DNA from: Afipia sp.
Lineage (GTDB): Bacteria > Pseudomonadota > Alphaproteobacteria > Rhizobiales > Xanthobacteraceae
Direction of reading: 5' to 3'
NCBI GenBank assembly: GCA_026400415.1
Contig: JAPLPA010000337.1
Span: 1 to 14,358 of the forward strand
Length of the DNA stretch: 14,358 bases
The position numbers and the translations under genes are program-made. Below the pieces are notes generated by a model. That model did no database searches. It was not told where the DNA came from and saw nothing but the letters and a program-made list of their open reading frames with translations. This document shows positions 7,037 through 13,358 of this stretch, one piece after another; the first letter of the stretch is position 1; each line of letters begins with the position of its first letter.

Positions 7037-8113
7037 ATGAAAACCGATCTGTTTGATTTTGACTTGCCTGACTCCAATATCGCGCTGCGGCCCGCCGTGC
7101 CGCGCGATGCTGCGCGCATGCTTGTCGTGCAGCCGGGTGAGGCATTGAAGGATGCAAGCGTTCGCGATCTGCCGGAATTTCTGAAAGCCGGCGATCAGCT
7201 CGTCGTCAACGACACCCGCGTGATCCCCGCGCAATTGTCCGGCCGGCGCATCGGTCGCGAGACCGAACCGAAAATCGACGTCACACTCATCAAGCGCCTC
7301 GATGGTTCGCGCTGGCAGGCGCTCGCGCGGCCGGCGAAGAAACTCGCCGTTGGCGATGGCGTTCGTTTCGGCAATGAGGGCCGCGTTTGCCTTCTCGGCA
7401 ATCTCGATGCGCAGGTGGAAGCGAAGGGCGAGGAGGGCGAGATCACGCTATCGTTCGATTTTCACGGTGCCATTCTCGATCAGGCAATCGCGGACGTGGG
7501 TGCGCCGCCGCTGCCGCCTTACATCGCCTCGAAACGTGCGCCGGACGATCGTGACAACGCGGACTATCAAACCATGTTCGCCGTGAAGGAAGGTGCGGTC
7601 GCGGCTCCGACGGCGGGATTGCATTTTACGCCCGCGCTCGAAGCTGCGCTAAAAGCCAAAGGCATCGGCCTGCATCGCGTGACGCTGCATGTCGGGGCTG
7701 GCACTTTCCTCCCGGTGAAGGTGGACGACACCTCCGGTCACAAAATGCATTCCGAATGGGGCGAGATTTCTGCGGCCACGGCGGACGCGCTGAACGCCGC
7801 AAAACGCGCCGGAGGGCGCATCGTCGCTGTCGGCACGACATCGCTGCGCCTGCTTGAGAGCGCTGCTGGTGACGATGGCACCATCCGCGCGTTCTCGGAC
7901 AACACCGCCATCTTCATCACGCCAGGTTATCGCTTCAAGGCGGTCGATGCACTGCTGACGAATTTTCATCTGCCGCGTTCGACGCTTTTTATGCTGGTGT
8001 CGGCGTTCGCTGGCCTCGACACGATGAAGAATGCCTATGCGCACGCCGTCGCAACCGGCTATCGGTTTTATTCCTATGGCGATGCCAGCCTGTTGTTTCG
8101 CGCGGCGCGTTGA
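7037..8113 (+). CDS. queA: SAM:tRNA ribosyltransferase-isomerase
   Basis: A 358-residue QueA. It moves the ribosyl part of S-adenosylmethionine onto 7-aminomethyl-7-deazaguanine at position 34 of tRNA(Asp, Asn, His, Tyr), giving epoxyqueuosine, in the cytoplasm. Family blocks are in order and intact: LVVNDTRVIPAQL (55-67), APTAGLHFT (190-198), HVGAGTFLPV (218-227), VAVGTTSLRLLE (263-274), TNFHLPRSTLFMLVSA (308-323) and GYRFYSYGDA (341-350). Length is typical. AGGCG precedes the ATG by a few bases. tgt follows 15 bp after the stop, so the two queuosine enzymes are very likely co-transcribed, and Tgt supplies the base that QueA modifies. Confidence 0.97.
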   Translation: MKTDLFDFDLPDSNIALRPAVPRDAARMLVVQPGEALKDASVRDLPEFLKAGDQLVVNDTRVIPAQLSGRRIGRETEPKIDVTLIKRLDGSRWQALARPAKKLAVGDGVRFGNEGRVCLLGNLDAQVEAKGEEGEITLSFDFHGAILDQAIADVGAPPLPPYIASKRAPDDRDNADYQTMFAVKEGAVAAPTAGLHFTPALEAALKAKGIGLHRVTLHVGAGTFLPVKVDDTSGHKMHSEWGEISAATADALNAAKRAGGRIVAVGTTSLRLLESAAGDDGTIRAFSDNTAIFITPGYRFKAVDALLTNFHLPRSTLFMLVSAFAGLDTMKNAYAHAVATGYRFYSYGDASLLFRAAR

Positions 8114-8128
8114 ACCATAACTCTCATC

Positions 8129-9262
8129 ATGACGTTTCCCAATTATTTCAAACTCCATGCTCAAGATGGAAAGGCGCGAACCGGCGAATTGACCACGCCG
8201 CACGGCGTCGTGCGTACGCCCGCCTTCATGCCGGTCGGCACGGCGGGCGCGATGAAGGGGATTCACTGGCGCGAGATTCGCGAAACAGGTGCCGACATCG
8301 TTCTTGGCAACACCTATCACCTGATGCTGCGTCCCGGTGCTGAGCGGATTGCGGCGCTTGGCGGCCTGCAGACATTCACCGGCTGGGGCGGCCCGATGCT
8401 GACGGACTCCGGCGGCTTCCAAGTGATGTCGCTGGCGAAATTGCGCAAGGTGACGGAAAGCGGCGTCACCTTCTCCTCGCATATCGACGGCACCAAATAC
8501 GAACTCACACCGGAACGCGCCATCGAGATACAGCGACTGCTGGGTTCCGACATTGCCATGCAGCTCGACGAATGTGTGCGGCTGCCTGCGGAGCGCACCG
8601 AGATCGACCGCGCCATGCAGCTCTCAATCCGCTGGGCCGAGCGCAGCAAACGCGCGTTCGAGAATGCGCCAGACGGCAACATGCTGTTCGGTATCGGGCA
8701 GGGCGGCGATATCCCCGAATTGCGGCGCGCGAGTACGCGCGCACTGATCGACATTGGCTTTCATGGTTACGCCGTTGGCGGGCTTGCGGTCGGCGAGCCG
8801 CAGGAGGTGATGCTGGCAATGATCGAGGAGGTCGCGCCATTGCTGCCGCAGGATCGTCCGCGCTATCTGATGGGCGTCGGCACGCCGGACGACATGCTGG
8901 AGGCGGTCGCGCGCGGCATCGACATGTTCGATTGCGTGATGCCGACTCGCAACGGGCGTCACGGCCATGCCTTTACGAGGCGCGGCATCGTCAATCTGCG
9001 CAACGCGCGTCATGCCGACGATCCGCGTCCACTCGACGAGGAGAGCACATGGCCGTCGGCGCGAAATTATTCGCGCGCCTATCTGCATCATCTGGTGAAG
9101 TCCGAAGAAGCGCTCGGCGCAATGTTGTTGTCCGAAATCAATATCGCGTATTATCAGGAATTGATGAGCGGCATCCGCACCGCTGTTGCATCGAAAACAT
9201 TCGACGCGTTCCGCGCCCAGACGCGCGAAAATTGGACGCGCGGCGATATTTCGCCGCGGTGA
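8129..9262 (+). CDS. tgt: tRNA-guanine transglycosylase lacking the zinc ligands
   Basis: A 377-residue Tgt that exchanges guanine-34 for preQ1 in GUN-anticodon tRNAs, the step before QueA. Catalytic residues are present: Asp93 in LTDSGGFQVMSL, Asp268 (nucleophile, Zymomonas Asp280) in DMFDCVMPTRNGR, and the base-binding LDECV (Asp147), GIGQGG (188-193) and GGLAVGE. The odd part is the C-terminal zinc site. Zymomonas Cys318, Cys320, Cys323 and His349 correspond here to Ser306, Trp308, Ala311 and Ile337 (LDEESTWPSARNYSRAYLHHL, then LSEINIAYYQ). All four ligands are gone while the flanking sequence aligns without gaps, so this is not a frameshift. I expect an active enzyme held together without zinc, perhaps a lineage trait. 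No clear Shine-Dalgarno; probably coupled to queA 15 bp upstream. Confidence 0.95.
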   Translation: MTFPNYFKLHAQDGKARTGELTTPHGVVRTPAFMPVGTAGAMKGIHWREIRETGADIVLGNTYHLMLRPGAERIAALGGLQTFTGWGGPMLTDSGGFQVMSLAKLRKVTESGVTFSSHIDGTKYELTPERAIEIQRLLGSDIAMQLDECVRLPAERTEIDRAMQLSIRWAERSKRAFENAPDGNMLFGIGQGGDIPELRRASTRALIDIGFHGYAVGGLAVGEPQEVMLAMIEEVAPLLPQDRPRYLMGVGTPDDMLEAVARGIDMFDCVMPTRNGRHGHAFTRRGIVNLRNARHADDPRPLDEESTWPSARNYSRAYLHHLVKSEEALGAMLLSEINIAYYQELMSGIRTAVASKTFDAFRAQTRENWTRGDISPR

Positions 9263-9271
9263 CTTTCACTC

Positions 9272-9481
9272 TCAGTTGCAGGCGAATGGCTTGACCGTGT
9301 GCGTGGTTACGAAGCCGTACCCGCAAGTTTCGCAACTCCACAGATAGCTCACTTCGCGATCGGACAACGTCGATACTTCCGGCGAGATCATCGAATCCGA
9401 ACAAATTTTGCAAATCGGCCGGTTGCTGGATTTTGACGCAGGCAATGGCAGGATCGACTGGACTTCAGTAAGTGCTGGCAT
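9272..9481 (-). CDS. Mini zinc-ribbon protein, unknown function
   Basis: A 69-residue protein with two CxxC pairs, CKIC (24-27) and CETC (50-53), plus a terminal Cys68, a spacing typical of a small zinc ribbon or rubredoxin-like knuckle. The stretch SYLWSCETCGYGFVTTH resembles short hypothetical proteins I recall from Bradyrhizobiaceae. The reading frame extends upstream to 9577, but ATG at 9481 is chosen because AGGGAGG (9487-9493) stands 5 bp before it; the upstream ATGs at 9511 and 9577 lack a ribosome binding site. The gene converges on tgt with a 9-bp gap and is divergent from cysK. Zinc binding is inferred from the cysteine pattern. It could bind nucleic acid or a protein partner; nothing in the context decides this. 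Confidence 0.72.
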   Translation of the reverse strand: MPALTEVQSILPLPASKSSNRPICKICSDSMISPEVSTLSDREVSYLWSCETCGYGFVTTHTVKPFACN

Positions 9482-9486
9482 CTCGA

Positions 9487-9493
9487 CCTCCCT
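9487..9493 (-). promoter_or_regulatory. Strong ribosome binding site deciding the zinc-ribbon start
   Basis: AGGGAGG on the minus strand, 5 bp from the ATG at 9479-9481. It favours the 69-residue form over the 101-residue open frame. Confidence 0.65.
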
Positions 9494-9550
9494 CGACTCT
9501 GGTTGCGACATGATGACTATAGGCCGGGAAGTTTGACGTTGTCGCAACAC

Positions 9551-9579
9551 AAATGCGTTCCTTTTGCGATACCGCATTT
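9551..9579. repeat. Inverted repeat AAATGCG-N15-CGCATTT between divergent genes
   Basis: A perfect 7-bp inverted repeat (9551-9557 and 9573-9579) in the 198-bp region between the zinc-ribbon gene and cysK. It could be an operator for either gene or a transcript hairpin. No matching regulator is known to me. Confidence 0.3.
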
Positions 9580-9679
9580 GCGGCGTTGCAGCGTTTTGTT
9601 CGGCGCGAATAGTTGTTAGTTTGCAGGGCTAAAACCCACGGTCTGCCGGGTGACGTTGAATCAAATTTTGGAGAGTTTC

Positions 9680-10630
9680 ATGAACAAGCCAGGCCGCGGG
9701 CGAATTTACGACAGCATCGTTGATTCGACCGGTGACACGCCGATTGTGCGGCTTAACCGCCTTCCCGAGCAGCGAGGTGTGAAGGCGACAATTCTGGCCA
9801 AACTTGAATATTTCAATCCCGCCGCAAGCGTCAAAGACCGTATCGGTGCGGCAATGATCATTGCGATGGAAAAGGCCGGCCTCATCAATGCCGATACTGT
9901 GTTGATCGAACCTACTTCAGGCAACACCGGAATAGCGCTGGCGTTTGTGGCGGCGTCGCGCGGATATCGTCTGAAGCTCGTGATGCCGGAATCGATGTCG
10001 ATCGAACGGCGCAAGATGCTGGCGTTTCTGGGCGCTGAAATCGTGCTCACGCCTGCCGCGCAAGGCATGAAGGGCGCGATTGCGACGGCTGAGGAATTGA
10101 TCCGCAATACGCCGAATTCCGTCATGCCGCAGCAATTCAAGAATCTCGCAAATCCCGAAATCCATCGCCGCACTACGGCGGAGGAAATATGGAATGACAC
10201 GGGTGGGAATATCGACGTTTTCGTTGCGGGCGTCGGGACCGGCGGAACGATCACCGGCGTTGGGCAGGTGCTCAAGCCGCGTAAACCGGCGCTGCGCGTT
10301 GTTGCGGTCGAGCCGGAAGAAAGTCCGGTGCTGTCGGGCGGCCAGCATTCGCCGCACAAGATTCAAGGCATCGGTGCCGGCTTCGTGCCGGACATTTTGG
10401 ATCGGTCGGTGATCGATGAGGTCGTGAAGGTCAACAGCGCGATCGCCATCGAGACTTCGCGTGCGCTGGCGCGGATCGAAGGAATTCCTGGCGGCATTTC
10501 GTCGGGGGCTGCGATTGCGGCGGCTCTCGACATCGGCAAGCGGCCGGAGAGTGCCGGCAAGACGATTTTGGCCATCGTACCGTCGTTTTCGGAGCGTTAC
10601 CTCTCAACTGCATTGTTCGAGGGTATTTGA
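9680..10630 (+). CDS. cysK: Cysteine synthase A (O-acetylserine sulfhydrylase)
   Basis: A 316-residue PLP enzyme that makes cysteine from O-acetylserine and sulfide in the cytoplasm. The PLP lysine is Lys52 in AASVKDRIG; the substrate loop TSGNTG is at 79-84; the phosphate-binding GTGGT is at 186-190; SSGAA is at 274-278. The C-terminal PSFSERYLST takes the place of PDTGERYLST in enterobacterial CysK, a variation I associate with alphaproteobacteria. ATG at 9680 has GGAGAG (9670-9675) 4 bp upstream, so it is preferred over the in-frame GTG at 9650, which would add ten unconserved residues. The next gene starts 1 bp after the stop. A homologous cystathionine beta-synthase-like role is less likely because no extra domains are present. 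Confidence 0.95.
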   Translation: MNKPGRGRIYDSIVDSTGDTPIVRLNRLPEQRGVKATILAKLEYFNPAASVKDRIGAAMIIAMEKAGLINADTVLIEPTSGNTGIALAFVAASRGYRLKLVMPESMSIERRKMLAFLGAEIVLTPAAQGMKGAIATAEELIRNTPNSVMPQQFKNLANPEIHRRTTAEEIWNDTGGNIDVFVAGVGTGGTITGVGQVLKPRKPALRVVAVEPEESPVLSGGQHSPHKIQGIGAGFVPDILDRSVIDEVVKVNSAIAIETSRALARIEGIPGGISSGAAIAAALDIGKRPESAGKTILAIVPSFSERYLSTALFEGI

Positions 10631-10631
10631 T

Positions 10632-10886
10632 ATGTCGCACCCGCCAAATCCACCTCCGAGACGCCCGCGAACATTGAGCGATGCCAAAACCGAAGCGGAA
10701 AATGCTTTCAAGAAGGCGACAGTCAAGCCGGTCGAAGAACTTCCGAAAAAAGCGGCGTTGCCCGGTGTGAAGGAACTGGTATCGCTGCGGATCGATCAGG
10801 ACGTGCTCGAACATTTCCAGGACGGTGGAGCAGGGTGGCAGGAACGGATCAACGCCGCGTTGCGCAAGGCTGCCGGGAAAGACTGA
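10632..10886 (+). CDS. BrnA-like antitoxin-domain protein without a toxin partner
   Basis: An 84-residue protein. Residues 1-45 are Pro/Lys-rich and probably disordered. Residues 46-82 (GVKELVSLRIDQDVLEHF, then GAGWQERINAALRKAAG) resemble the BrnA antitoxin domain, a ribbon-helix-helix-type segment with the pattern LRID-DVLE-F...G.GWQ.RIN..LR. In the known BrnT/BrnA system the BrnT ribonuclease gene lies just upstream of brnA; here that place is taken by cysK, one base away, and the downstream gene is convergent and unrelated. The protein is therefore an orphan that may act as a DNA-binding regulator, perhaps of its own cysK transcript. Its start codon ATG nearly abuts the cysK stop, suggesting translational coupling. 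The DNA-binding role is inference. Confidence 0.72.
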   Translation: MSHPPNPPPRRPRTLSDAKTEAENAFKKATVKPVEELPKKAALPGVKELVSLRIDQDVLEHFQDGGAGWQERINAALRKAAGKD

Positions 10887-10888
10887 AA

Positions 10889-11809
10889 TTATGCGACCCG
10901 GTTGACGCGCGCGGCTTCCTTCTGCGCATCGAAATCGCGGCGGCGTTTGGCAAGGTCCTCTGCCGACATGCGCTCGACATTGTTGTAGTCGAGCTTCCAC
11001 GACGCATCCGCGCTCCAGCGCAGCGGCGATTGAACCGTGGTTCGCGCAGCGGGCGCGCTTTCCAAGAGCTTCAATGCTAATTCAATCGTGAGCGCCTGCG
11101 ATGCGATGTCGTGCGGTTTACCCGCCGAATTTCCGAGCGGAAAATCACCGAACAAGAATCTCGGCACGGCTGCGTGCTCGACGATATCCTTGGCGCAACC
11201 CATGACGACTGTTGCGATACCGTTGGCTTCGAGATGCCGCGCGACGAGCGCTGTGGTCTGGTGGCACACCGGGCAATTCGGCACCAAGACAACGGCATCG
11301 ACAGCGTCGGCCTTGCAGCGCGCGAGAATCTCCGGTGCGTCGGTTTCCATCGTGGCGCGGTGACTGCGATTGGTTGGCGCGCCGAAAAATCTTGGTGCCA
11401 GTGAGCCGATGCGGCCCTCGGCGGCGAGGCGATGCATCTGTGTCAGCGGAAACCATGTGTTGATGTCGGTCGCGGTTGTATGGGCGCGGTCGTAGGCGAT
11501 GTGCGAAATGCGCAGATCGTGGGTCTGCGACGTGTCGCCATCATAGACCGAAAAAAATTTGGCGCTGCCGTTGTAGAGCGCGTCCGGTCCCTGATCGCCT
11601 TTGGTGGAATCGAATGGTGCGGCCGTCGTCACAATGGCAACGCGTGACTTTGTGAGGGGCTTCGTCAAGGGCTGGAACGGCGCGTCGATATTGTGCGCCC
11701 AGCGATACGGCGCGTTGTAGCCGATCGCAAGGTAGTAATCGCGCGTCCGCTGCATATAGGGAACGGGAACGTCGAAATCCTGGGCAGGCTTTGAATCTTG
11801 ATCGGTCAT
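10889..11809 (-). CDS. GrdB/PrdB-family protein with CxxC in place of selenocysteine
   Basis: A 306-residue protein resembling the glycine/sarcosine/betaine reductase selenoprotein B family. Shared blocks are ISHIAYDRAHTTATDINTWF (101-120), followed by FPLTQMHRLAAEGRIGSLAP, the block giving the family its look, and VLVPNCPVCHQTTALVARHL (174-193). In clostridial GrdB the active site has U-x-x-C; here both positions are cysteine (Cys179 and Cys182, codons TGC), so no selenocysteine is needed. The reductase partners GrdA and GrdC and any selenium genes are absent from the window, and an aerobic rhizobial-type host is unlikely to do Stickland reduction. It may be a thiol-dependent reductase or binding protein of unknown substrate. 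It converges on the BrnA-like gene with a 2-bp gap. The start codon has only a weak GGG upstream. Confidence 0.78.
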   Translation of the reverse strand: MTDQDSKPAQDFDVPVPYMQRTRDYYLAIGYNAPYRWAHNIDAPFQPLTKPLTKSRVAIVTTAAPFDSTKGDQGPDALYNGSAKFFSVYDGDTSQTHDLRISHIAYDRAHTTATDINTWFPLTQMHRLAAEGRIGSLAPRFFGAPTNRSHRATMETDAPEILARCKADAVDAVVLVPNCPVCHQTTALVARHLEANGIATVVMGCAKDIVEHAAVPRFLFGDFPLGNSAGKPHDIASQALTIELALKLLESAPAARTTVQSPLRWSADASWKLDYNNVERMSAEDLAKRRRDFDAQKEAARVNRVA

Positions 11810-11873
11810 GAACCCATTTCATAGTTCGCCGCAGATAACTTTGCAGCTAGAATAACAGAAATGATTCAACCGG

Positions 11874-11903
11874 CGCAGATAAACGTCGCATAGCGAATCT
11901 GCG
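11874..11903 (+). repeat. Bulged hairpin upstream of the 50-residue charged protein gene
   Basis: CGCAGAT (11874-11880) pairs with ATCTGCG (11897-11903), and inside it TCGC (11886-11889) pairs with GCGA (11893-11896) around an ATA loop, leaving a 5-base bulge. GCAGATAA also occurs as a direct repeat at 11831-11838 and 11876-11883. It lies 28 bp before the ATG at 11932, so it may be a leader structure or an operator between divergent genes. Confidence 0.4.
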
Positions 11904-11931
11904 TCGTGCCGAAAATATAAAGGGCTCCAGC

Positions 11932-12084
11932 ATGAGCGGAAAAGACAAGAAGCCGAGAACGCCGGAACGAAAGCAACCGAAGAAGCAGGGAACGGACGAC
12001 CTTTACGACGATGGTGACATGGCGACGCCGAAGCGCGATTTCGACGAGGAGCAGGTCAAGGAAGAAGAAGACAAGCGGATGTAG
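11932..12084 (+). CDS. 50-residue highly charged protein, unknown function
   Basis: A short frame starting at ATG 11932 with AAGGG ending 7 bp upstream. The protein begins with a Lys/Arg/Pro-rich basic half (MSGKDKKPRTPERK) and ends in an acidic, Glu/Asp-rich half (DFDEEQVKEEEDKRM); it has no cysteine, no aromatic core apart from one Tyr and one Phe, and is expected to be intrinsically disordered. It is divergent from the GrdB-like gene and convergent with the next gene, with 12 bp between stops. I do not recognise it. Reasons to regard it as real are the good ribosome binding site, the fit between its neighbours and the strongly biased, uninterrupted composition. A bulged hairpin lies just upstream. 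Confidence 0.6.
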   Translation: MSGKDKKPRTPERKQPKKQGTDDLYDDGDMATPKRDFDEEQVKEEEDKRM

Positions 12085-12096
12085 CGCAATTGGCGA

Positions 12097-12348
12097 TTAC
12101 ATCCCGCTCAGATCGCTCGGCACATTGCCGAATGCACGCAGCACGGTCGCATCCTTGAATTCGCCGATCATCGGATCTCCCGACCGGCAGAATGCCACCG
12201 CCCCCACAATTCCCGGCATCCGGGCCAGTGCTTCAGCGCGGCGCATCGCATGGGTCGGCCCCTGAAACTCCTCCGCAGCACCGGCCGCCACGGAGCCGGT
12301 GTCGTCTTCCGTGAAAGGCAGCGCCACGTAATAGGTCACATCGGTCAT
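12097..12348 (-). CDS. Conserved hypothetical protein, 83 residues
   Basis: The frame is open from 12405, but ATG at 12348 is preferred: GGGAG (12357-12361) lies 8 bp upstream, and the protein then begins MTDVTYYVALPF, a plausible first beta strand. The rest contains a helix rich in Ala/Arg (THAMRRAEALARMPGIVGAVAF, about 51-72 in two pieces) and a GDPMIGEFKDATVLRAFG stretch. No signal peptide or membrane segment. It looks like a small cytoplasmic alpha/beta protein, and I recall similar short proteins in Bradyrhizobiaceae without assigned function. It lies between the charged mini-protein and tRNA-Lys, reading away from the tRNA. Confidence 0.7.
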   Translation of the reverse strand: MTDVTYYVALPFTEDDTGSVAAGAAEEFQGPTHAMRRAEALARMPGIVGAVAFCRSGDPMIGEFKDATVLRAFGNVPSDLSGM

Positions 12349-12455
12349 GACGTATTCTCCCAAACGAAACACCCAGTATTGTTCCTGTTTTGTTCTGTTT
12401 GTCAAGTGGGCAAATGCGGATTGAAAATGCTCAGTTGAACCAATGGCCGCCGCCC

Positions 12456-12484
12456 TTGACCCTAGGGGACACGGCCCCTACACA
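12456..12484 (+). promoter_or_regulatory. Sigma-70-type promoter of tRNA-Lys
   Basis: TTGACC (12456-12461) and TACACA (12479-12484) are separated by 17 bp, with a GC-rich stretch between the -10 box and the tRNA start, as in stable-RNA promoters. Transcription would begin close to 12491, a few bases before the mature tRNA 5' end at 12496. The spacer holds an inverted repeat TAGGGG-ACACGG-CCCCTA (12463-12480). Confidence 0.7.
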
Positions 12485-12495
12485 CCGCGGCACGT

Positions 12496-12571
12496 GAGCG
12501 CGTAGCTCAGGCGGTAGAGCACGTGACTTTTAATCATGGGGTCGAGGGTTCGAGTCCCTCCGCGCTCACCA
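12496..12571 (+). tRNA. tRNA-Lys (anticodon UUU)
   Basis: A 76-base tRNA with encoded CCA. The acceptor stem GAGCGCG (12496-12502) pairs with CGCGCTC (12561-12567), followed by discriminator A and CCA. The D arm holds AGCTCAGGCGGTAGAGC; the anticodon stem CGTGA/TCATG encloses the loop CTTTTAA, with anticodon TTT at 12529-12531; the T arm shows GGTTCGAGTCC. It reads AAA and AAG lysine codons. No clear terminator hairpin follows, only a TTTTT run near 12588. The tRNA marks the border between the GC-rich housekeeping part and the AT-richer downstream segment. Confidence 0.97.
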
Positions 12572-12694
12572 TTGATTTAATTAATGTTTTTGATGTTCTT
12601 TGCTCGAATATATCGCGGCATAAACACCCTAGGTAAGCATCCGGTAAGCGTAAACGTTGTTTTTTGGCCCATTCGAGCAGGTCGAAGCGATAGG

Positions 12695-13048
12695 TTACCG
12701 AGGCCACCAAATCCAAAGCACAAGCGCTCCAGCGCTAAGAACAGCAATAGCAATTCGAGTATTTCTGGCGCGTTGGTTTATTCGTCGCACTTCCTTCATC
12801 AAGGTGATCGTATTGAGAAGTGCATGTGCCGCATCGTGGCGCGTATGAACGATCAGCCGGTCGCGGGTCGCGTCATCAATATCATACTCACGTTGAATGT
12901 CTGAAAAACGACCAAGTTCGTCGTGAAGCACATTTCGCGCGGTAACCTGGTTCGCGGTTGCATTAGGATCGCTGAAGGGGGCTTTTAAGTCCCGCGCCAT
13001 TTTAAGCTGGATTCTTAGTGCCTCGTCGGCCGTTTCTTCTTTGCTCAT
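12695..13048 (-). CDS. Small tail-anchored membrane protein, unknown function
   Basis: A 117-residue protein starting at ATG 13048 (MSKEETADEA). The frame is open further upstream, but that part overlaps the lipoprotein gene and looks like its shadow. Residues 1-97 are soluble, helical and charged, with a RDRLIVHTRHDAAHALLNTI segment (62-81) and basic stretch EVRRINQRARNTR before the membrane. Residues 98-115 form a single hydrophobic C-terminal helix ending in WIWWPR, so the protein is probably anchored in the inner membrane by its tail. The ribosome binding site is weak (TAGG, distant). It lies 46 bp after the lipoprotein gene on the same strand, so the two are likely co-transcribed. Family not recognised. 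Confidence 0.6.
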   Translation of the reverse strand: MSKEETADEALRIQLKMARDLKAPFSDPNATANQVTARNVLHDELGRFSDIQREYDIDDATRDRLIVHTRHDAAHALLNTITLMKEVRRINQRARNTRIAIAVLSAGALVLWIWWPR

Positions 13049-13094
13049 GGTGCGGCCTACAAAATCCCGGGGCGTCCAAATGGAAATGCGGCAG

Positions 13095-13358
13095 TTAAGA
13101 CCGCGAAGCGGCACCACCAATAAGTGAAAGTATTCCAACAACAAATCCGAGATCATACCACCAGCCCGCATTTGGTGCGGCATAAGCACGGATTGTCGGG
13201 TCGAAGAATGATCCGACAAGCGAATATGGTGCAATGAATCCGTGTAGGAGGCCCCACCAAAACCCAGGAATTCCCATGTCCGGTGGGGGAGGCTGAGCGG
13301 CACAAGCAGCTAACAACAACGCCAATGCCGCAACTCCCATTATGCGTAGCGCGCGCAT
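13095..13358 (-). CDS. Small lipoprotein of a widespread uncharacterised family
   Basis: An 87-residue protein with a lipoprotein signal peptide: lipobox LAAC with the acylated Cys19, then a Pro-rich linker (AQPPPPDM). The mature part contains PGFWWGLLHGFIAPYSLVGS (31-50), FFDPTIRAYAAPNAGWWYDL (51-70) and a final hydrophobic GFVVGILSLIGG. I recall this GFWxGLxHGxIAPxxxxxSLF...YAxxNxGxWYDxGFxxG pattern in many Gram-negative hypothetical proteins, function unknown. It probably sits in the inner or outer membrane; Ala20 after the cysteine fits outer-membrane sorting by the E. coli rule, which may not hold here. ATG at 13358 is chosen; GGGA lies about 8 bp upstream, and an internal Met7 start would also keep the lipobox. 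Confidence 0.75.
   Translation of the reverse strand: MRALRIMGVAALALLLAACAAQPPPPDMGIPGFWWGLLHGFIAPYSLVGSFFDPTIRAYAAPNAGWWYDLGFVVGILSLIGGAASRS

Noticed and set aside
7649..8482. 277-residue minus-strand frame across queA and tgt
   Set aside because: Runs antisense across two confident genes and lacks any recognisable motif.
9041..9065. Frameshift as the cause of the missing Tgt cysteines
   Set aside because: The flanking protein motifs on both sides are in the same frame and in register, so a compensated frameshift is not needed to explain the sequence.
8572..9294. 240-residue plus-strand frame overlapping tgt
   Set aside because: Arg/Ala-rich out-of-frame shadow of tgt, with no start signal.
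9650..9679. Longer cysK start at GTG 9650
   Set aside because: The GGAGAG ribosome binding site is placed for the ATG at 9680, and the ten extra residues are not part of the conserved enzyme.
10400..10631. BrnT toxin gene upstream of the BrnA-like gene
   Set aside because: The upstream sequence is the cysK C-terminus, with no second frame resembling BrnT.
11264..11275. Selenocysteine codon in the GrdB-like gene
   Set aside because: Both active-site codons are TGC (cysteine); no in-frame TGA is found there.
12534..12716. 60-residue minus-strand frame ending in GLEPSTP
   Set aside because: It reads antisense through the 3' half of tRNA-Lys. The GLEPSTP-like ending is a well-known artefact of translating tRNA complements.
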